From Stenopsyche tienmushanensis (lineage: Eukaryota > Arthropoda > Insecta > Trichoptera > Stenopsychidae): DNA of 64,000 nt. Positions within the stretch are counted from its first letter, which is position 1, and every line of letters starts with the position of its first letter. The stretch covers positions 434,001 through 498,000 of the forward strand of contig WACJ01000048.1 of the NCBI GenBank assembly GCA_008973525.1. Reading direction: 5' to 3'. A model generated the notes under the pieces. It searched no databases, was not told the origin of the DNA, and was given only the letters and a program-made list of their open reading frames with translations. Shown here piece after piece: positions 47,755 through 59,529 of this stretch. The translations under genes were made by a program, and so were the position numbers.

Positions 47755-47954
47755 CGTTCTAGCTATGTAGAAGGCTTGTTATAGAAGAAGGAATAAAATG
47801 TTCTAAATTATACTAGAAAATTTAATACAAATAAAAACATTTTAAAAAACCAAAATTGAATCACTCGGATCAAAGCTGAAAACCGGTGAAACCTTCATTT
47901 TTCCCGGAATGAAAGCCGTAACCGAAATGAAAAAAATAATGGTTCAAAGCCCTG
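47755..47954 (+). mobile_element. hAT-like ACCGGT-rich element, right end
   Basis: GGAATAAAATGTTCTAAATTATACTAG and AAAACCGGTGAAACC lead to a GGTTCAAAGCCCTG tip at 47954, the inverse of the CAGGGC left tip at 44243. Confidence 0.5.
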
Positions 47955-48540
47955 CATACCTCGAAATCAGATGAGCGTTAGAGTGGTTAATTTACATCGC
48001 TTCGAGTTCAAATTATAATATTGCGTCGGACAGGATGCCATTTTGACGTTAAAAAATACGCACGAACTAAATCCTCTTTTAATTTCATGGGTCATGCTCG
48101 AAAAATGTGCACCTGGGATTTGGACGAAAAACGCGAAATGGCGTGCGACGGAAAATCGTGGCTCTTGCATATTTAACCATCAACGTTTGCTTTCTCACTG
48201 GAAAAATATTTGGGTCATAAGTTGTACCACAAAAAGTTGTAAAGCTCGTAAAAGTTCGCGGATGAATTGATTGCCGCATTTATGAAGTTAGCACATCAAA
48301 GAAGCGGATTTCCCCACGATGAATGCCTCATTTACAAGCGAAATATGCACATATTAACGATTAATCTCATAAAGCAGTTTTGCTAAATATACAAATATTA
48401 GAGGTATCGAAAATTTTTTGCCGATTGTACAATAAAAGAGTTAATTTCTTTTTTTAGTTTTTATTTACAAAATATTACGAAACATAATTTATTTCATTAC
48501 TACCTACTATTACGCACAGGTTTTCTCTTTTAGAATTATT

Positions 48541-48755
48541 CCTTGAATAACGTTGAATGTTGTTGGGGGTGCGTCCGTCGTTGATCGGTTTCCGAGATTG
48601 GCGTTGCGACTAGTGCGTGGCGCTCCGGCGCTGTGCGCGACTCCGCGGTACCATCTTTGAGACCGAAGAACGTCACGGTTGGTAGCCATGACAGCGGCGA
48701 AGGCAACAGATCGGAGGCTCGTGAAATCGCCGACGCCCCTCGATGTAATAGTTCT
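48541..48755 (-). other. GC-rich island with open minus-strand frames
   Basis: About 215 bp are strikingly GC-rich (GTCGTTGATCGG, GTGCGTGGCGCTCCGGCGC, ACTCCGCGG) within AT-rich DNA. Two minus frames are free of stops across the block. One starts ATG at 48690 with a favourable GTCATGGCT context and runs 59 codons (MATNRDVLRSQRWYRGVAHS...). No domain is recognised. Candidates are a first exon, part of an LTR or long 5' leader, or a transferred transposon piece. Confidence 0.3.
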
Positions 48756-49059
48756 TTTTAAACTTTAGGAAATGCTGTCTTCACTGTGTCTGTACACAAA
48801 CTGAACTCAAACAGACGTCTATCAAAATCGGCAAAGATTTATCGATACACCTAATATAAGCACATAACATAGATATTGATTGATGTGCTGATATGCACAT
48901 AACTGAGGCACAATAACAATTGATAATATAGATCACGATATGTGGCCTAAATTTGGGTTAATAGGTGACAATGAACATCCAACCACTTATTGTCGCCCAC
49001 ATGGGGTTATTGGAATCATTTAAAATGGATTTTTTCCCCCTCAAAATAATTCAATTGGT

Positions 49060-49440
49060 CTTGTTTTATTTTATTTTTTATAATAAACGTCTTTAATTGA
49101 AATCAATGTAAAGAGTTTAATGTCAAAACCAGTGTCATAGACCTCCGCCGCTAGCCCTTTTTGGATTGTTTTTAGGATTCTGGGGTGTAGTGACATACCC
49201 ACGTCTCATCTCCTGTCACGATTGACTTCAGAAAAGCTTCTTCTTTCGCATGATTTTGACAGTGCTCCATTCTGGGCACTCATCTTGCACACAACTTCTT
49301 GTAATCGAGTTTTTCCGACATAATAAGTCAAAAATCTGATAACCGCGTGGATCTTGCACTTGACGGGTTGCAGCGGGAATGCGCGACGATCTCTCCGTCG
49401 GAAGAATTTACTGACACCGAACAAAATGGCCGACAAACAC
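49060..49440 (-). pseudogene. mariner transposase fragment
   Basis: On the minus strand LKSIVTGDETWVCHYTPES (about 49230-49175) is the first catalytic-aspartate region of mariner transposase. A K-QSKKGLA-type piece follows. Upstream, 49436-49240 holds a linker remnant in shifted frames. A matching segment on the plus strand is at 59540-59640. Confidence 0.75.
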
Positions 49441-49901
49441 GCAAGTCTCGTATGTAAATACTTCGAGAATTTTAGAAAGAATAGACATTTTTTCGCGTAT
49501 TAAGTGTTTCTAAACTTATTGTTGGCAGTGTACATTTGATATTGTAAGCTTTTACAACATCAATCGTCCAGTAAATTTCAACCAGAATATGATCAAATAT
49601 GTCTTAGTAAATATGCGAGTCAAATTTATCACGTTTATTCTTGGCATTGTAATTTTAGAGCTGTAACGTAAATACACACTCATTTAGGCATTGTATATAT
49701 TTACTTCTTAAATATTTGAGCTCCCCACTATTTACATTTCTCATACTACATTATTTTATGAATGATTTAGTGTCAGCGGCGATCATTCATCGGAATTGTT
49801 TATAGAGAGATTTCCTCGGATCGTATTTAGTTTGCGGAGAAAAAACATCTCGCCTTAAATATCTATTTGACGTATTTAATCCTAAAAATATGTGCATTCC
49901 T

Positions 49902-50160
49902 TTAACCCTAGAAGTGAGCTAATTTTAAATCGTCATAAACTTAGATGCTATATTTGCATGTCCGCCACTTATCATCTGTACAAATCCACTTATCTGTCAG
50001 GATCGTCGCAGCGTGCATATAGCTTGTACATAAATAAATAAATACTGTCGATAGCACAACGTTCAAGACACTCTGTCTCCGAGCTCATCATGTGAGAATG
50101 CTCTTTCTGAATCACTGGAATTTGAACACAACTCTGTGTCTTACCTCTTTAAGGGGTTAA
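49902..50160 (+). mobile_element. piggyBac-like MITE, short form
   Basis: TTAA at 49902-49905 and 50157-50160 flanks a 251-bp element beginning CCCTAGAAGTGAGC and ending CTTTAAGGGG. It shares the left and right ends of 3760-4156, with about 130 bp of interior deleted near 50070. Confidence 0.75.
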
Positions 50161-51305
50161 AAGATGACCGATGAGCATTCATGAGCAAAAATGGTAAATA
50201 ATAACGTTTATGACATTCCTCTGAAGCCGACTATTAGTTTGCTCGTAACGACTTCGCCATCGCAGACTATGAATTATTTAAATGTTTGACGTCGTCACGA
50301 TTCACCTGTCACGACGTAAAGCGAATTCTAGCACATTTTAAGCATTGCACAATGCACAAATATAGGCGCTTTTGGCACTAAAACGATTTCCGTGCATTAG
50401 CGCATAGTTGCATGAAAATAGGTCTCTGTCATCGACGTGAACCCTCGTGAGCTCGTATGGATGTCGGTTCGGTTATTCACCGCAAAAAACCGGTTTGTGC
50501 GGTCAAACTAAAATAGATCGACCTATATATAGGCCACATTCCCCATTAAAAAACCGCATTTGACTTACGACGGTTAAAAAAGCGTCTAACGTAAGCATCT
50601 TGGCATATCGATGAATGAAATATTGTTCGAAGGAAATATAACTGTGAACATTTGTTCGCATGGACGGTTATTGTTCTCACGGTCTTGGAGAAACTCTTCT
50701 TGCGTGCCTAAATAGTAAAGCTTTGGGTTGGAACTGGAGCTTTTATCCGAATGATCAAATTAAATTCAGCTCCAACTATTTTATTTAAATCAAATGCGGT
50801 CAATGCTTGACAATATACATTTACAAGTCGTAAAGATATTAGCATAATATTATTACTTAAGGGGTTACATCGGATCCAAAGCATACAAAAAGCTTATTAA
50901 TATAATAAAATAAATATTTGATTCAAATTTAAAAGCATATAAAAGAGCAATACTTAAACAATATTTTATAAAATTTTCATTTAAAAATTTTGAAAATTTA
51001 TCCGTTGACATATGGTTTTCGAAGACCCTTAAATAAAAATATCCTTGCGGTAGACAAGATCATGGAACTCATGATAGCTCTAAAATTAAATATTTTTTAT
51101 GTTTTCTATTTGTAAATTACTACAGTTCGTGATTAAACAAAGGATTAAATTTTTGGCAAAATTGCATATAAAAAAATACAATTTTCGATCAATAAGTTTG
51201 ATGCATTCGTTTTTGAGAAATCGTATTCACCAACTTCAAAAAAAGAGTTTTGAGAATTTCAACGAAAAATAATGCATGTATGAATTTGAAATTATTTAAG
51301 AAATA
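50161..51305. other. AT-rich DNA without recognised features
   Basis: No transposon match or supported coding frame. Confidence 0.4.
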
Positions 51306-52006
51306 TACACTTAAACCTTTTTTGTGCGGTAGAATCGCACAAAAAAAGCTATGACTTACATAGAAAAAGTGAAGATGCGAACCGCATAACTTCGAAACAG
51401 CTATATAAAATATATTCAAAATCGCATAAAAAAAGTTTAAAGGACGTTTTACATCATTGGTAAAATTTTAAGGATACCAGACATCTACTAGAGAAATACT
51501 CATTATATTAATTACAAACTATCATCGCTGTATGATCATTTTCGTTGCGATTTTCGATATAACTCAAAATCGCTCTTTTCTTTGAAAGAAATAGTATACC
51601 CAGTGTCAATGTCATCATTGTTGTGTAGATTTTCTGTTTCCAACAACATAATTCATAATTAGTAAAGATGTCAGTATAGTCCCTAACAAAAAAAATCACA
51701 AAATGGCGACTGTCAAAAAAAAATCATTCAAGTCATTTTTTGGTTTGTCACAGTTATTTTTTTTTTTTTTGAAATAGCTATAAGTCCGTAAGTAGTTGGA
51801 ATTTCGAAAATTCTTTTGGAAAATGTATTTTTGAAGTCGTTAAACATTAGAAAAAGCAAAGAACGAGATCATTTTTTTCAAAAATCTAAACCAGAATAAA
51901 AGGCTTGGTCATAATTTAGCAAGAGCAGATGCATTTTTTTCCAAATTTCCGCATAACTTCAAAATCGCACAAAAATTTTTGAACAAAAAGAGATTTTTAT
52001 TAAATA
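51306..52006 (+). mobile_element. 'family T' Tigger-like element, copy 5
   Basis: The left end TACACTTAAACCTTTTTTGTGCGG and the ATCGCACAAAAAAAGC / GAAGATGCGAACCGCATAAC blocks match 17565. The right end is worn (AAAAAGAGATTTTTATTAAATA). The interior segment corresponding to the 60-codon frame of copy 3 is present in reverse but has a 2-bp deletion. Confidence 0.55.
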
Positions 52007-52007
52007 C

Positions 52008-52300
52008 CATGGCTTCGAACCGCAACTGAACCGAAAACTGATAAAACCATAATTTTTGCCGGAACATGTGTAAGAGTCACTATTCTTATAAAAAATGTAT
52101 TTGATTGTATTCATCTGATAATGCTGTAATCTTTGCTCTTTGCTCATCATGTTTCAATTGTCCTGTTAAATCAATACTACAGATAATATTGTTATCAACC
52201 TAAATTCTAGCTTGCTGGTCTTAAGTCAATATTATGTTATTCCTTCCTATATATTTGTTATATAGGAAGGAATATACCCACCCTACCCTATGTAGAAGCT
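52008..52300 (+). mobile_element. hAT-like ACCGGT-rich element, left part
   Basis: CATGGCTTCGAACCGCAACTG, AACTGATAAAACCATAATTTTTGCCGG, TTTGCTCTTTGCTCATC and CAATTGTCCTGTTAAATCAAT match 34290-34500. Confidence 0.5.
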
Positions 52301-53680
52301 TTCAAGTAGGGGATATTAAAAAAAACGAATAATTAATAATTAGAGAGAGTAATTTCGACAATACTTTTCATGCAGTATTGTTATTATAAAATATGTACTC
52401 CTTTCCAAAAAGTTCCGGACTACAAGGGGTCGGGAACGGTAGTCTATAATCCGACAAATAGGATAATCCGTTTCTAATTAATTTGATTTTATATCTTGTT
52501 CAAGTATAGATGTTTTTTTTTTAAATTTCGCTAACCCTCGAGGATCTTTGGATCCCAGTTTTAGAAATTATGCCATAAACAATTCAATAAAAGCAACAAA
52601 AAGTCAATTTTTCTAATAAAAGTTGTTGGACAACGCATTTATGTTTACACTTATACATGCATTAATTTAATAGATGCTTTTATGAATAATTTTGGCATCC
52701 GAATTATTATTTTTTTCTTAGAAAAAAGCGAAAAATATTCAGTACCCGGTTGAAAATCTTCCGCTAGAAATATCTTAGCATAATCAATTTTTTTTATATT
52801 TAATCGCAATTATATGACCAGCATTTAAGTAATCTTCAATTTAAATTTTACATCAAGTTTATCTTTGTACATTTTTTTGGGCGGCATAAAAAGAAAATAG
52901 GCAGAAAATGTTAAAAGATTGCCTTCCTCCTTTTGTTTAAAAATAATTTATTGAAGAACAGGTCAAGTGAAGGAGCATCCGTTTTATTATTCTTTGAAGC
53001 AAAGCGAGAATTTAAAAATTAGCACATCCTTTGTTCCTCGATAAAAAAAAACCCGTCTAACATTTTTAAAAGGAATCCTGCAAAAATATTTTTTTTAATT
53101 GTTGTTTTTCTTTCTCTTTTCAGATATATCTCATCGTGAGCAATCGCCTCAACGTCTCACCTTAATAACTGACACGAGATCATAAAAATGATAGTTCTAT
53201 TAAATAGTGCCTATAATTTAATAGCGAAAAATATGTAAATAATTTTTGAGTAGTTCATCAATTTTTTATTAATTATACTAATTAAATTAAATGAATCCGT
53301 TCGCACACGAAGAGACAATAATAATTAACACCATTTCGAAGTAGCTTATCGTTTTGGTTGAATTTAATTTTCGTCCATATTTATTGCATATGTGATACGT
53401 TGATCAGTATTGTTTTGAATTTCTGTGAATATTTTTTTAAATAGTCAAATATAAATTAAATTTATAAATTTAATGAACCGAAATTAATTAAAACTACATG
53501 GTATAGTTAAAAAATAAACGTGACGCTCTGAACAATAAATCATATGTGATATCAAGTCAATAATTAATCTGAGTTTAAGCGTGCTTTTGTATGTATGCTC
53601 GACGCATTAAATCGTTTTTGAACTGAAATAATATCGATTGAATGATATTCGAGATTGTTAATAAGTTCGATAATTAGACA
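52301..53680. other. AT-rich DNA upstream of the candidate exon
   Basis: No transposon match or coding frame. A promoter for the exon at 53833 would be expected toward the right end, but no convincing TATA or initiator pair was picked out. A short upstream frame starts at the ATG near 53685 (eight codons including the stop). Confidence 0.35.
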
Positions 53681-53832
53681 AGCATGGTCTCCGTAATGAC
53701 ATGCTGAACATTGGACAATAATCTGAAGTGCGCCTTAAGCTGGATTTGTTCCGGCGACGTGTACAGTTGGCGGTTTAAGCTTTACAAACTGGCCACTCGG
53801 ATACGGTGACGGTTTCTACAATCCTAGTCAAG

Positions 53833-54000
53833 ATGTCGTGCTCAAGGACCACGGGCACGACGAGCCCCAGTCTGCAGCACGGCGTCAACTTGTCGCGCAG
53901 GGCGTGCAGGCCAACCATCCTGCGGATATTGATCGTCCTGAGCGTTGCAATTATTTCTTACACCTCAGGAGGACCAGCTTTCAGCGGTGACTCTCCAAAG
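53833..54000 (+). CDS. candidate first coding exon of a secreted or membrane protein
   Basis: The ATG at 53833 has A at -3 (GTCAAGATGTCG) and opens a 56-codon frame that ends exactly at AAAG|GTAACT, a good 5' splice site at 54001, leaving phase 0. The product begins MSCSRTTGTTSPSLQHGV, continues through a basic stretch (LSRRACRPTILR) into a hydrophobic segment ILIVLSVAIISYTSG, then PAFSGDSPK. This is the arrangement of a long signal peptide or type II signal anchor. GC content and codon use are clearly higher than in the flanking DNA. The frame also extends upstream to a GTG at 53806, but that is not a usual eukaryotic start. I do not recognise the protein. The next exon is not visible in the following 10 kb, so the intron is long. 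Confidence 0.5.
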
Positions 54001-54544
54001 GTAACTATATTTTAATTTATAAACATTATACAAAAGCATTCGATCCAAACCTATAAAATACGCATGATAAATAATGCATTTTCATTTAAACATGCCACGA
54101 AATACAATGCATTCTCCGTTTCTTAGACACTGTAAAAGCGTTGGATACAGTACGTCATCAGGGTCTATTACTGAAAATAATTTGAAAACTCGCTGATTTA
54201 CCTCTATTCGATTCTTACATTCCATTTTATTACGTTATAGTGTTCATAATCACAAAATGATAAACAATTTTCACTTATGAAGAAGATAAATGGTCAACCG
54301 GTAGCCTTGGGCGTGGAGCCTTTGATTAATAATTTCACTTCGATAACGCTAATCTTGGATCGTGGCTTTTTTGTAAACCTTGATAATAAATTCGACAGGT
54401 GGTGGCAATGGTGAGATTGTGAATCCAAATGACTTTGAAAACGCCATTATGACCTATGACCTTTAGCCGAAAGAAAACATTCTCTTTGCTGTTTTCGAGC
54501 TGGTTCTAACAATATGTAAGGAATTTGTTGCTTTCCGAATATCA
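54001..54544 (+). other. presumed start of intron 1
   Basis: Begins with the GTAACT donor at 54001. No acceptor joined to a plausible exon was found before the LINE copy or later in the window, so the intron call depends on the exon call. Confidence 0.35.
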
Positions 54545-55078
54545 TTCTTCTGCCGTTGTTCGTCTCTTGTACGTTACATTTTACATCCTCCTCATCATAC
54601 ATGCTTCTTCCGCCGCATAGCACACACTGATTCCAAGCTCTTCCCGTAGGATGTCCCTTTCGGTGCTCCATGCTGGGCAGAAAAATGTCGTATGTGCAGC
54701 ATCGTCGTACTCCGTTTCGCAGTGGTGGCATTCCGGACCGGTCTCTTTGCCTATTTTGTGTAGGTAGCTACCAAAACAGTTGTACCTGGTGGTGGTGAGA
54801 ACCTGGGTCAAGTGGTAGCACAGTTGACCGTGCTTTCTGTCTACCCAAGTTCTCAGGTTCGGTATTAGCTCATGCGTCCACCGACCTTTAGCGGAGTTGT
54901 CCCATCGGGATTGCCACGCCGCCATGGTCCTTTCCTTAGCGTTTTTCCTGTTTTCACCTTTCTGTATTGGCTGTCTCTCGTAGGCGAGCAGGTCGATTGG
55001 AGGTATAGCAGTCAGTGCCAGGACGGCGTCTTCCGAAACTGTGCGATATGCAGCAGCCACCCTGATTGCGCTCCTTAG
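54545..55078 (-). pseudogene. R1-clade LINE, 5'-truncated ORF2 C-terminus
   Basis: The longest conserved frame of the window lies here on the minus strand. LRSAIRVAAAYRTVSEDAVL is followed by IPPIDLLAYERQPIQKG, SRWDNSAKGRWTHELIPNLR, LTQVLTTTRYNCFGSYLHKI and a zinc-binding tail (CHHCETEYDDAAHTTFFCP). This is the region after reverse transcriptase in R1/TRAS-type LINEs. Homology ends at about 55078, where unrelated sequence begins (5' truncation). The frame is intact from there to about 54600, so this is the youngest-looking copy. It sits in the presumed intron, antisense to the exon at 53833. Confidence 0.85.
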
Positions 55079-55289
55079 CGTGTTAGACTCCACGATGCCT
55101 AGCCATAAAACCACAGGGAGGGGGAAGAGGAGCCAATCCTACACTGTGCTTTTTGTTTTTTTTGCTCATCAAACGCTGCTGGGGGTAACCCAGTTAACAT
55201 TTCGTTGGGTTGGGTACGCAGCACAAGGTGAGCTGCGTATCGGGGAGAACAGCTTTACGCAGTTTGAACGACGACTTGTCTCCGTGGCT

Positions 55290-55690
55290 AGGTATTACAA
55301 ATGATCGAACCAATATGAATACCAAGGGGAAGGAGAAGCCCCATGCAGTCTGTCGTCTGTTGCAGCCCTCTTCAAACTGAGGCTGGACTCATGGTGGTAG
55401 TGAACCCACGTTAGTAGTTCCCTTGAATTTAGATTAACCCCTGTCCTTCTCCCTCCGACGCATCTTCGGATACACGTAGTGTGAAGCTGGTCTTCCTGCG
55501 GGAACCTCGCTTCCTTTGGATGGTGCAGAGCAAAAATAGCGGGCACCTGGACGCTCTGCGCGTAGCGTTTCCCGTAAGATTAAAGATCAGTGGAGGATCT
55601 CTCTATGTGGATATTCCGGGGAAACCCGGAATAGACCGCATAGCAGCGCCAGCAATAGGGTCGTATATAAAAGACCCTCTACGCTAATTA
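55290..55690 (+). repeat. GC-rich dispersed repeat A, copy 1
   Basis: ACAAATGATCGA, GAAGCTGGTCTTCCTGCGGGAACC, the GTAGCGTTTC and GATCAGTGGAGGA blocks, CCGGGGAAACCCGGA and a TATATAAAAGA box near 55665 recur inverted at 58490-58880. The hairpin CCGGG-GAAA-CCCGG and the TATA-like box suggest a transposon promoter or LTR-like piece. No coding frame is conserved between copies. Confidence 0.5.
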
Positions 55691-58105
55691 GTCGCTGTCT
55701 GTCTATTGACCCCTTCGTCTACGTAACGTCAAATTTAAAACCTGAAACCTTTAATCAAAAATTCAGAAGAATATACGTACGATCCATATTGTCATAAATA
55801 TAAAGCTGTAGACAGAGATTGCCAAATATAGTAGTCGATGATTAGCCTTATTGATACAAGAGTGACCATATGGTAACGATAAATATCATTGTTGAAATAT
55901 CACTTAATCCATCCTATTTCCATCTGAATACGCAATTATTTATGATACGCACCTGTATCTTGAAATTTTAAATCATAAATACCATCAATTCTATGTCAAA
56001 TATCAAGATAAAATTATTACACCACATTTTTGTTGTAAATCAGGATAGTACAATATATTTAATCTTGGTTTTATTTCTTCATGTAAATCTGCTATTGATG
56101 ACTCTATCCTTCCAATGTTATATTAATTTTTCATTAAATCTATATATTAAAGGCCGTGTTCTTGTTCCCCATGGTGATCTTAAGACACCTAAAAAAACAT
56201 TTTTTTAAAAACAGATATAGTTAATTCAGATTAAACTGTTTGACCCACAAACTACAAGAATCATTTAAAAACTATAAGAATTTTATGGCAAAATTAGTTG
56301 ATGAGTCAATGTAGCCAAGAATAATTTTATTAATGCAGATAAGCAATAAAAATATAAATCATCAAAGTATTTGTAGGTTATATAAGGGAATTTCTTTAAT
56401 ATCTGCTTTATTATGTTGTTACAAATCTGATGTTATTCCATAATGGAAACATTTTAACAGATTGGATGTTTTGACCTTTTTCAAAAGCTCATAGCAGTAT
56501 TATAAAAAAATACTTGCCTGACTCTGCTTGAAGTCCAAAAAAAGAAATAAGAACTTTTCAAATTGACCGCCCGGGTTTTTTAGTCAAAGGCACTTCCATA
56601 CTGAATTACTTTAATTCTAGTTTGAAAAATAATCCTTATTTCTTCGTTCTAAAACCATTTGAACATGTAATGTTACATTTATATATATCTATTGAACTAA
56701 ACGAAAAGTCAATCGAAGCACTCCACGGTTAAATGTCATCGCACCTGTCAACGGCACGCTCGGTCGAAACAGAACATAAGCAGACAAAAAATGGCCATAT
56801 CAAAAATATATTCGTCGACGTTCGCTTCGATTTAAAAATACAAACCCCTCTGCAAATTCGTTTATATATTTTTATAAACGCGCCAACAAATTAAATAAAT
56901 TCCCTCATGAAAATACTCCATTTTATAATAATTTAATGCGAACGAATAAATATGGCTTTCATGAATAATAAAATTATCCAACGTACATACCAAATCTTTT
57001 ACCTTGCACGTTCCCATAAACAAATTAAATAAAGCGATATTTTAAGCTTTTACAACATGTGATTCGATGTTCAATCTTCCATGAAAACCGCCAAGGGACA
57101 AAATATATGCGATAAAACACTTTTCCCTTTTTCGTTATGCTCGCAAGGAGGGCGTCGACATTTATTATTTCGGTCTATCGAATTTATTTTTAGAATATCA
57201 TATCGCTCTATTTGGGACATTATCGATTTGGTCAATGAAAATATTTTAGCATAATTTCAAGAAAATTCGCCTTAGAAGAAAATTAATCAGTATTTGAGCA
57301 TAAAAATATTATTTTATCGTTGTCTTTCTTTATTGTCCCCTTTTTATTTTTTATTTTCAAGCCTGTCCTTTATAATATATACAGCACTTTTCAACTTTGT
57401 GTAATCGGAAAAATGTTTCTGAATTCCTCCCTTAAGAATTCGGGCTGACACATTTAAAAATGCGACCCTTATTGTGCACACGTCGGTTCGAAACGTGCCC
57501 TTGGATTTTATTTTTCGACCTTAAAGTGGCACAGAGAAAGGACTTTGTTCTACATTTGTCTCGATATATTCAGAGATTGCTCTACATTATTTATTTATTG
57601 CGGTCTCGTACGAGAACTGCATTGAGCGTTTTGCCTAAAGGTCCAATTACGACATAAAAATCTATCACGATGGTAATGAATCAGATGAAGTAATATTCAA
57701 AAGTACTTACAATAAAAAATCCAACTTACTTAAACCGCATATTAGTACATAAACCTTAATTAACTGACATTTTTATTTGTAATACATTCGATTGCTTTAG
57801 TTTTTTTATTTAATGGCCTTAAACAGTTCTTATTAGTTTGAATTTAAGATGATTGAGCTAAGATTACTAAACTGTAAGAATAGCTGCTGCTGCACTTAAT
57901 AAGTGATAAAATAATTTGATTTAAACCCCTTCAAATCGGTTAATAAATGTTTAATCTTTATACGAACAAATAGCTACTTATAATGGGTTTGTTTGATTCC
58001 GCGTGTTTTTCGATCATTTTGATCAGTCACAGTAAATTCTTCCGATGGAGAGGTCGTCGCGCGTTCCCGCCGTCTTCCATCAGTGCGAGATTTGCGCGAT
58101 CATCA
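55691..58105. other. AT-rich DNA, no supported gene
   Basis: No coding frame or shared repeat of note. A GTGACCATATGGTAAC string near 55862 also occurs at 32310. 56700-57640 is more mixed in composition and could be conserved non-coding DNA. Confidence 0.35.
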
Positions 58106-58109
58106 GTTT

Positions 58110-58445
58110 TTTGACTTTGCAGAATAATACCGCCGCAAATATCCAGCGAAAGCTAATGAAAGCTTTATGGTAGTGATGTGATGAGTCGACAATATACACG
58201 AAGTGGCTTAGGTTGTTTAGAGAAAGTCGCACTGATATTAACGACGAGATAAGGAATGGGAGACCATTAGTGGTTTCTAACAAACTTGTGCAATAAATCG
58301 AAGAACAAGTGCGAAATGACGACCTTAGCGAAGAATTTTCTGATATTTCTTGAAGTCTCCTTGGTGATATTGTGTTGAAAAAACTTGGTTACAAGAAGTT
58401 GTGTGCGAGATGGATACCCAGAATGCTCACAATGGAACGCTGTCC
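58110..58445 (+). pseudogene. mariner transposase N-terminal half, interrupted
   Basis: On the plus strand DESTIYTKWLRLFRESRTDI and NDEIRNGRPLVVSNKLV lead to EEQVRNDDLSEEFSDIS, a stop, then SLLGDIVLKKLGYKKLCARW and IPRMLT at 58430. This is the paired helix-turn-helix DNA-binding region of mariner transposases. It breaks off at about 58445 and the catalytic part resumes near 59530, so roughly 1.1 kb of later insertions separate the halves. Stops and frameshifts make it non-functional. Confidence 0.85.
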
Positions 58446-58489
58446 ATACTGCTTCCTTTTTTTGGTCGTTTTGCTCAGGAGGTAGAATA

Positions 58490-58880
58490 CAGACAGACAG
58501 ACAACGTCTTACAGGTGTACAGAATCTTAAAATACAGATCCTATTACCGGCACCACTGTCCGGTTTGCTCCGGGTTTCCCCGGACTAGCTACATAGAGAA
58601 TGTCCTCCACTGATCTTCTAATCCCACGAGAAACGCTACGCGCAAATCGTCCAGATATACACTCCTTTTGGTCCGCATCCTCCAAAGATGGCGAGGTTCC
58701 TGCAGGAAGATCAGCTTCAGACCATGTACACCCGAAGGTGCGTTGGAGGAGGAAGGTATCCACCGGGGTCATTGCCACTAAATATACAATCTCAATATGA
58801 AAGGGGCTGCAACAGATGACGGGGCTACTTCTTCCTCATGGTACTCGCATCGATTCGATCATTTGTAGTAGCCATGGAGG
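58490..58880 (-). repeat. GC-rich dispersed repeat A, copy 2
   Basis: The inverted counterpart of 55290-55690: GAAGCTGATCTTCCTGCAGG, GTAGCGTTTC, GATCAGTGGAGGACATT and CCGGGGAAACCCGGA in reverse. The TATA-like box has become GTATTTTAAGA. Confidence 0.5.
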
Positions 58881-59068
58881 CGTTCAGAGCCGCTCAGGGT
58901 GAGCTCCAACTCATGTTGGACAAGGCTACTTTTGCGCACCTCTACTCCACAGCATTACCCCATAGGCTCAACCGTTACCCACGGGCATAAGGTTGCCCCC
59001 CACCCCCCGGGAGGTTAATGGGTGCACACCGTGGAGTCTATCACCCACTCAGACAAGGAGGTAGAAGC
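58881..59068. other. GC-rich unassigned insertion sequence
   Basis: It contains GCTCAGGGTGAGCTCCAACTC and a C-rich tract CCCCCCACCCCCCGGGAGG. It lies between repeat A and the LINE copy, inside the split mariner. No coding frame. Confidence 0.35.
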
Positions 59069-59529
59069 TTTTCTATCTAAGTTTTTTTTGCTACATTGCC
59101 GGGCCCTGACTGTAGTGTAAGGTACTGGCTTCCCTTCCAGGTACTCCTGCATGTCCTTTGTTCTCCTGGATTTCGCCTGTGTGTCTGCTAGGAGGATGCT
59201 GTTATTGTTCGTCGTCTTGTACGTTCAGCATCTTCCTTCTGCTGCATAGTGCACGTCGTGTATGTATCCATTAACATTGAAGGTACCATGTTGCTAGGGA
59301 AGAGCGAACTGACTCCCAGCTCCTCCCGTAGGATGTCCCTTTCGGTGCTCCATGCTGGGCAGACAAATGTCATGTGTGCAGCATCGTCATACTCCGCTTC
59401 GCAGTGGTGGCACTCTGGGCCGGACTCTTTGCCTATTTTATGTAGGTATCTACCGAAACAGCCGTACCTGGTGGTGGTGATAACCTGGGTCAAGTGGTAG
59501 CATAGTTGACCGTGCTTTTTCTATCTAAG
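59069..59529 (-). mobile_element. R1-clade LINE tail with 13-bp target duplication
   Basis: TTTTCTATCTAAG occurs at 59069-59081 and again at 59517-59529. Directly after the left copy is a T run (59082-59089), the complement of a poly(A) tail, as expected for a minus-oriented target-primed insertion. Between them are the 3' region and the ORF2 end (LTQVITTTRYGCFGRYLHKI, CHHCEAEYDDAAHMTFVCP). It is heavily 5' truncated, just upstream of the HGQLCYHLTQ position. Confidence 0.85.
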
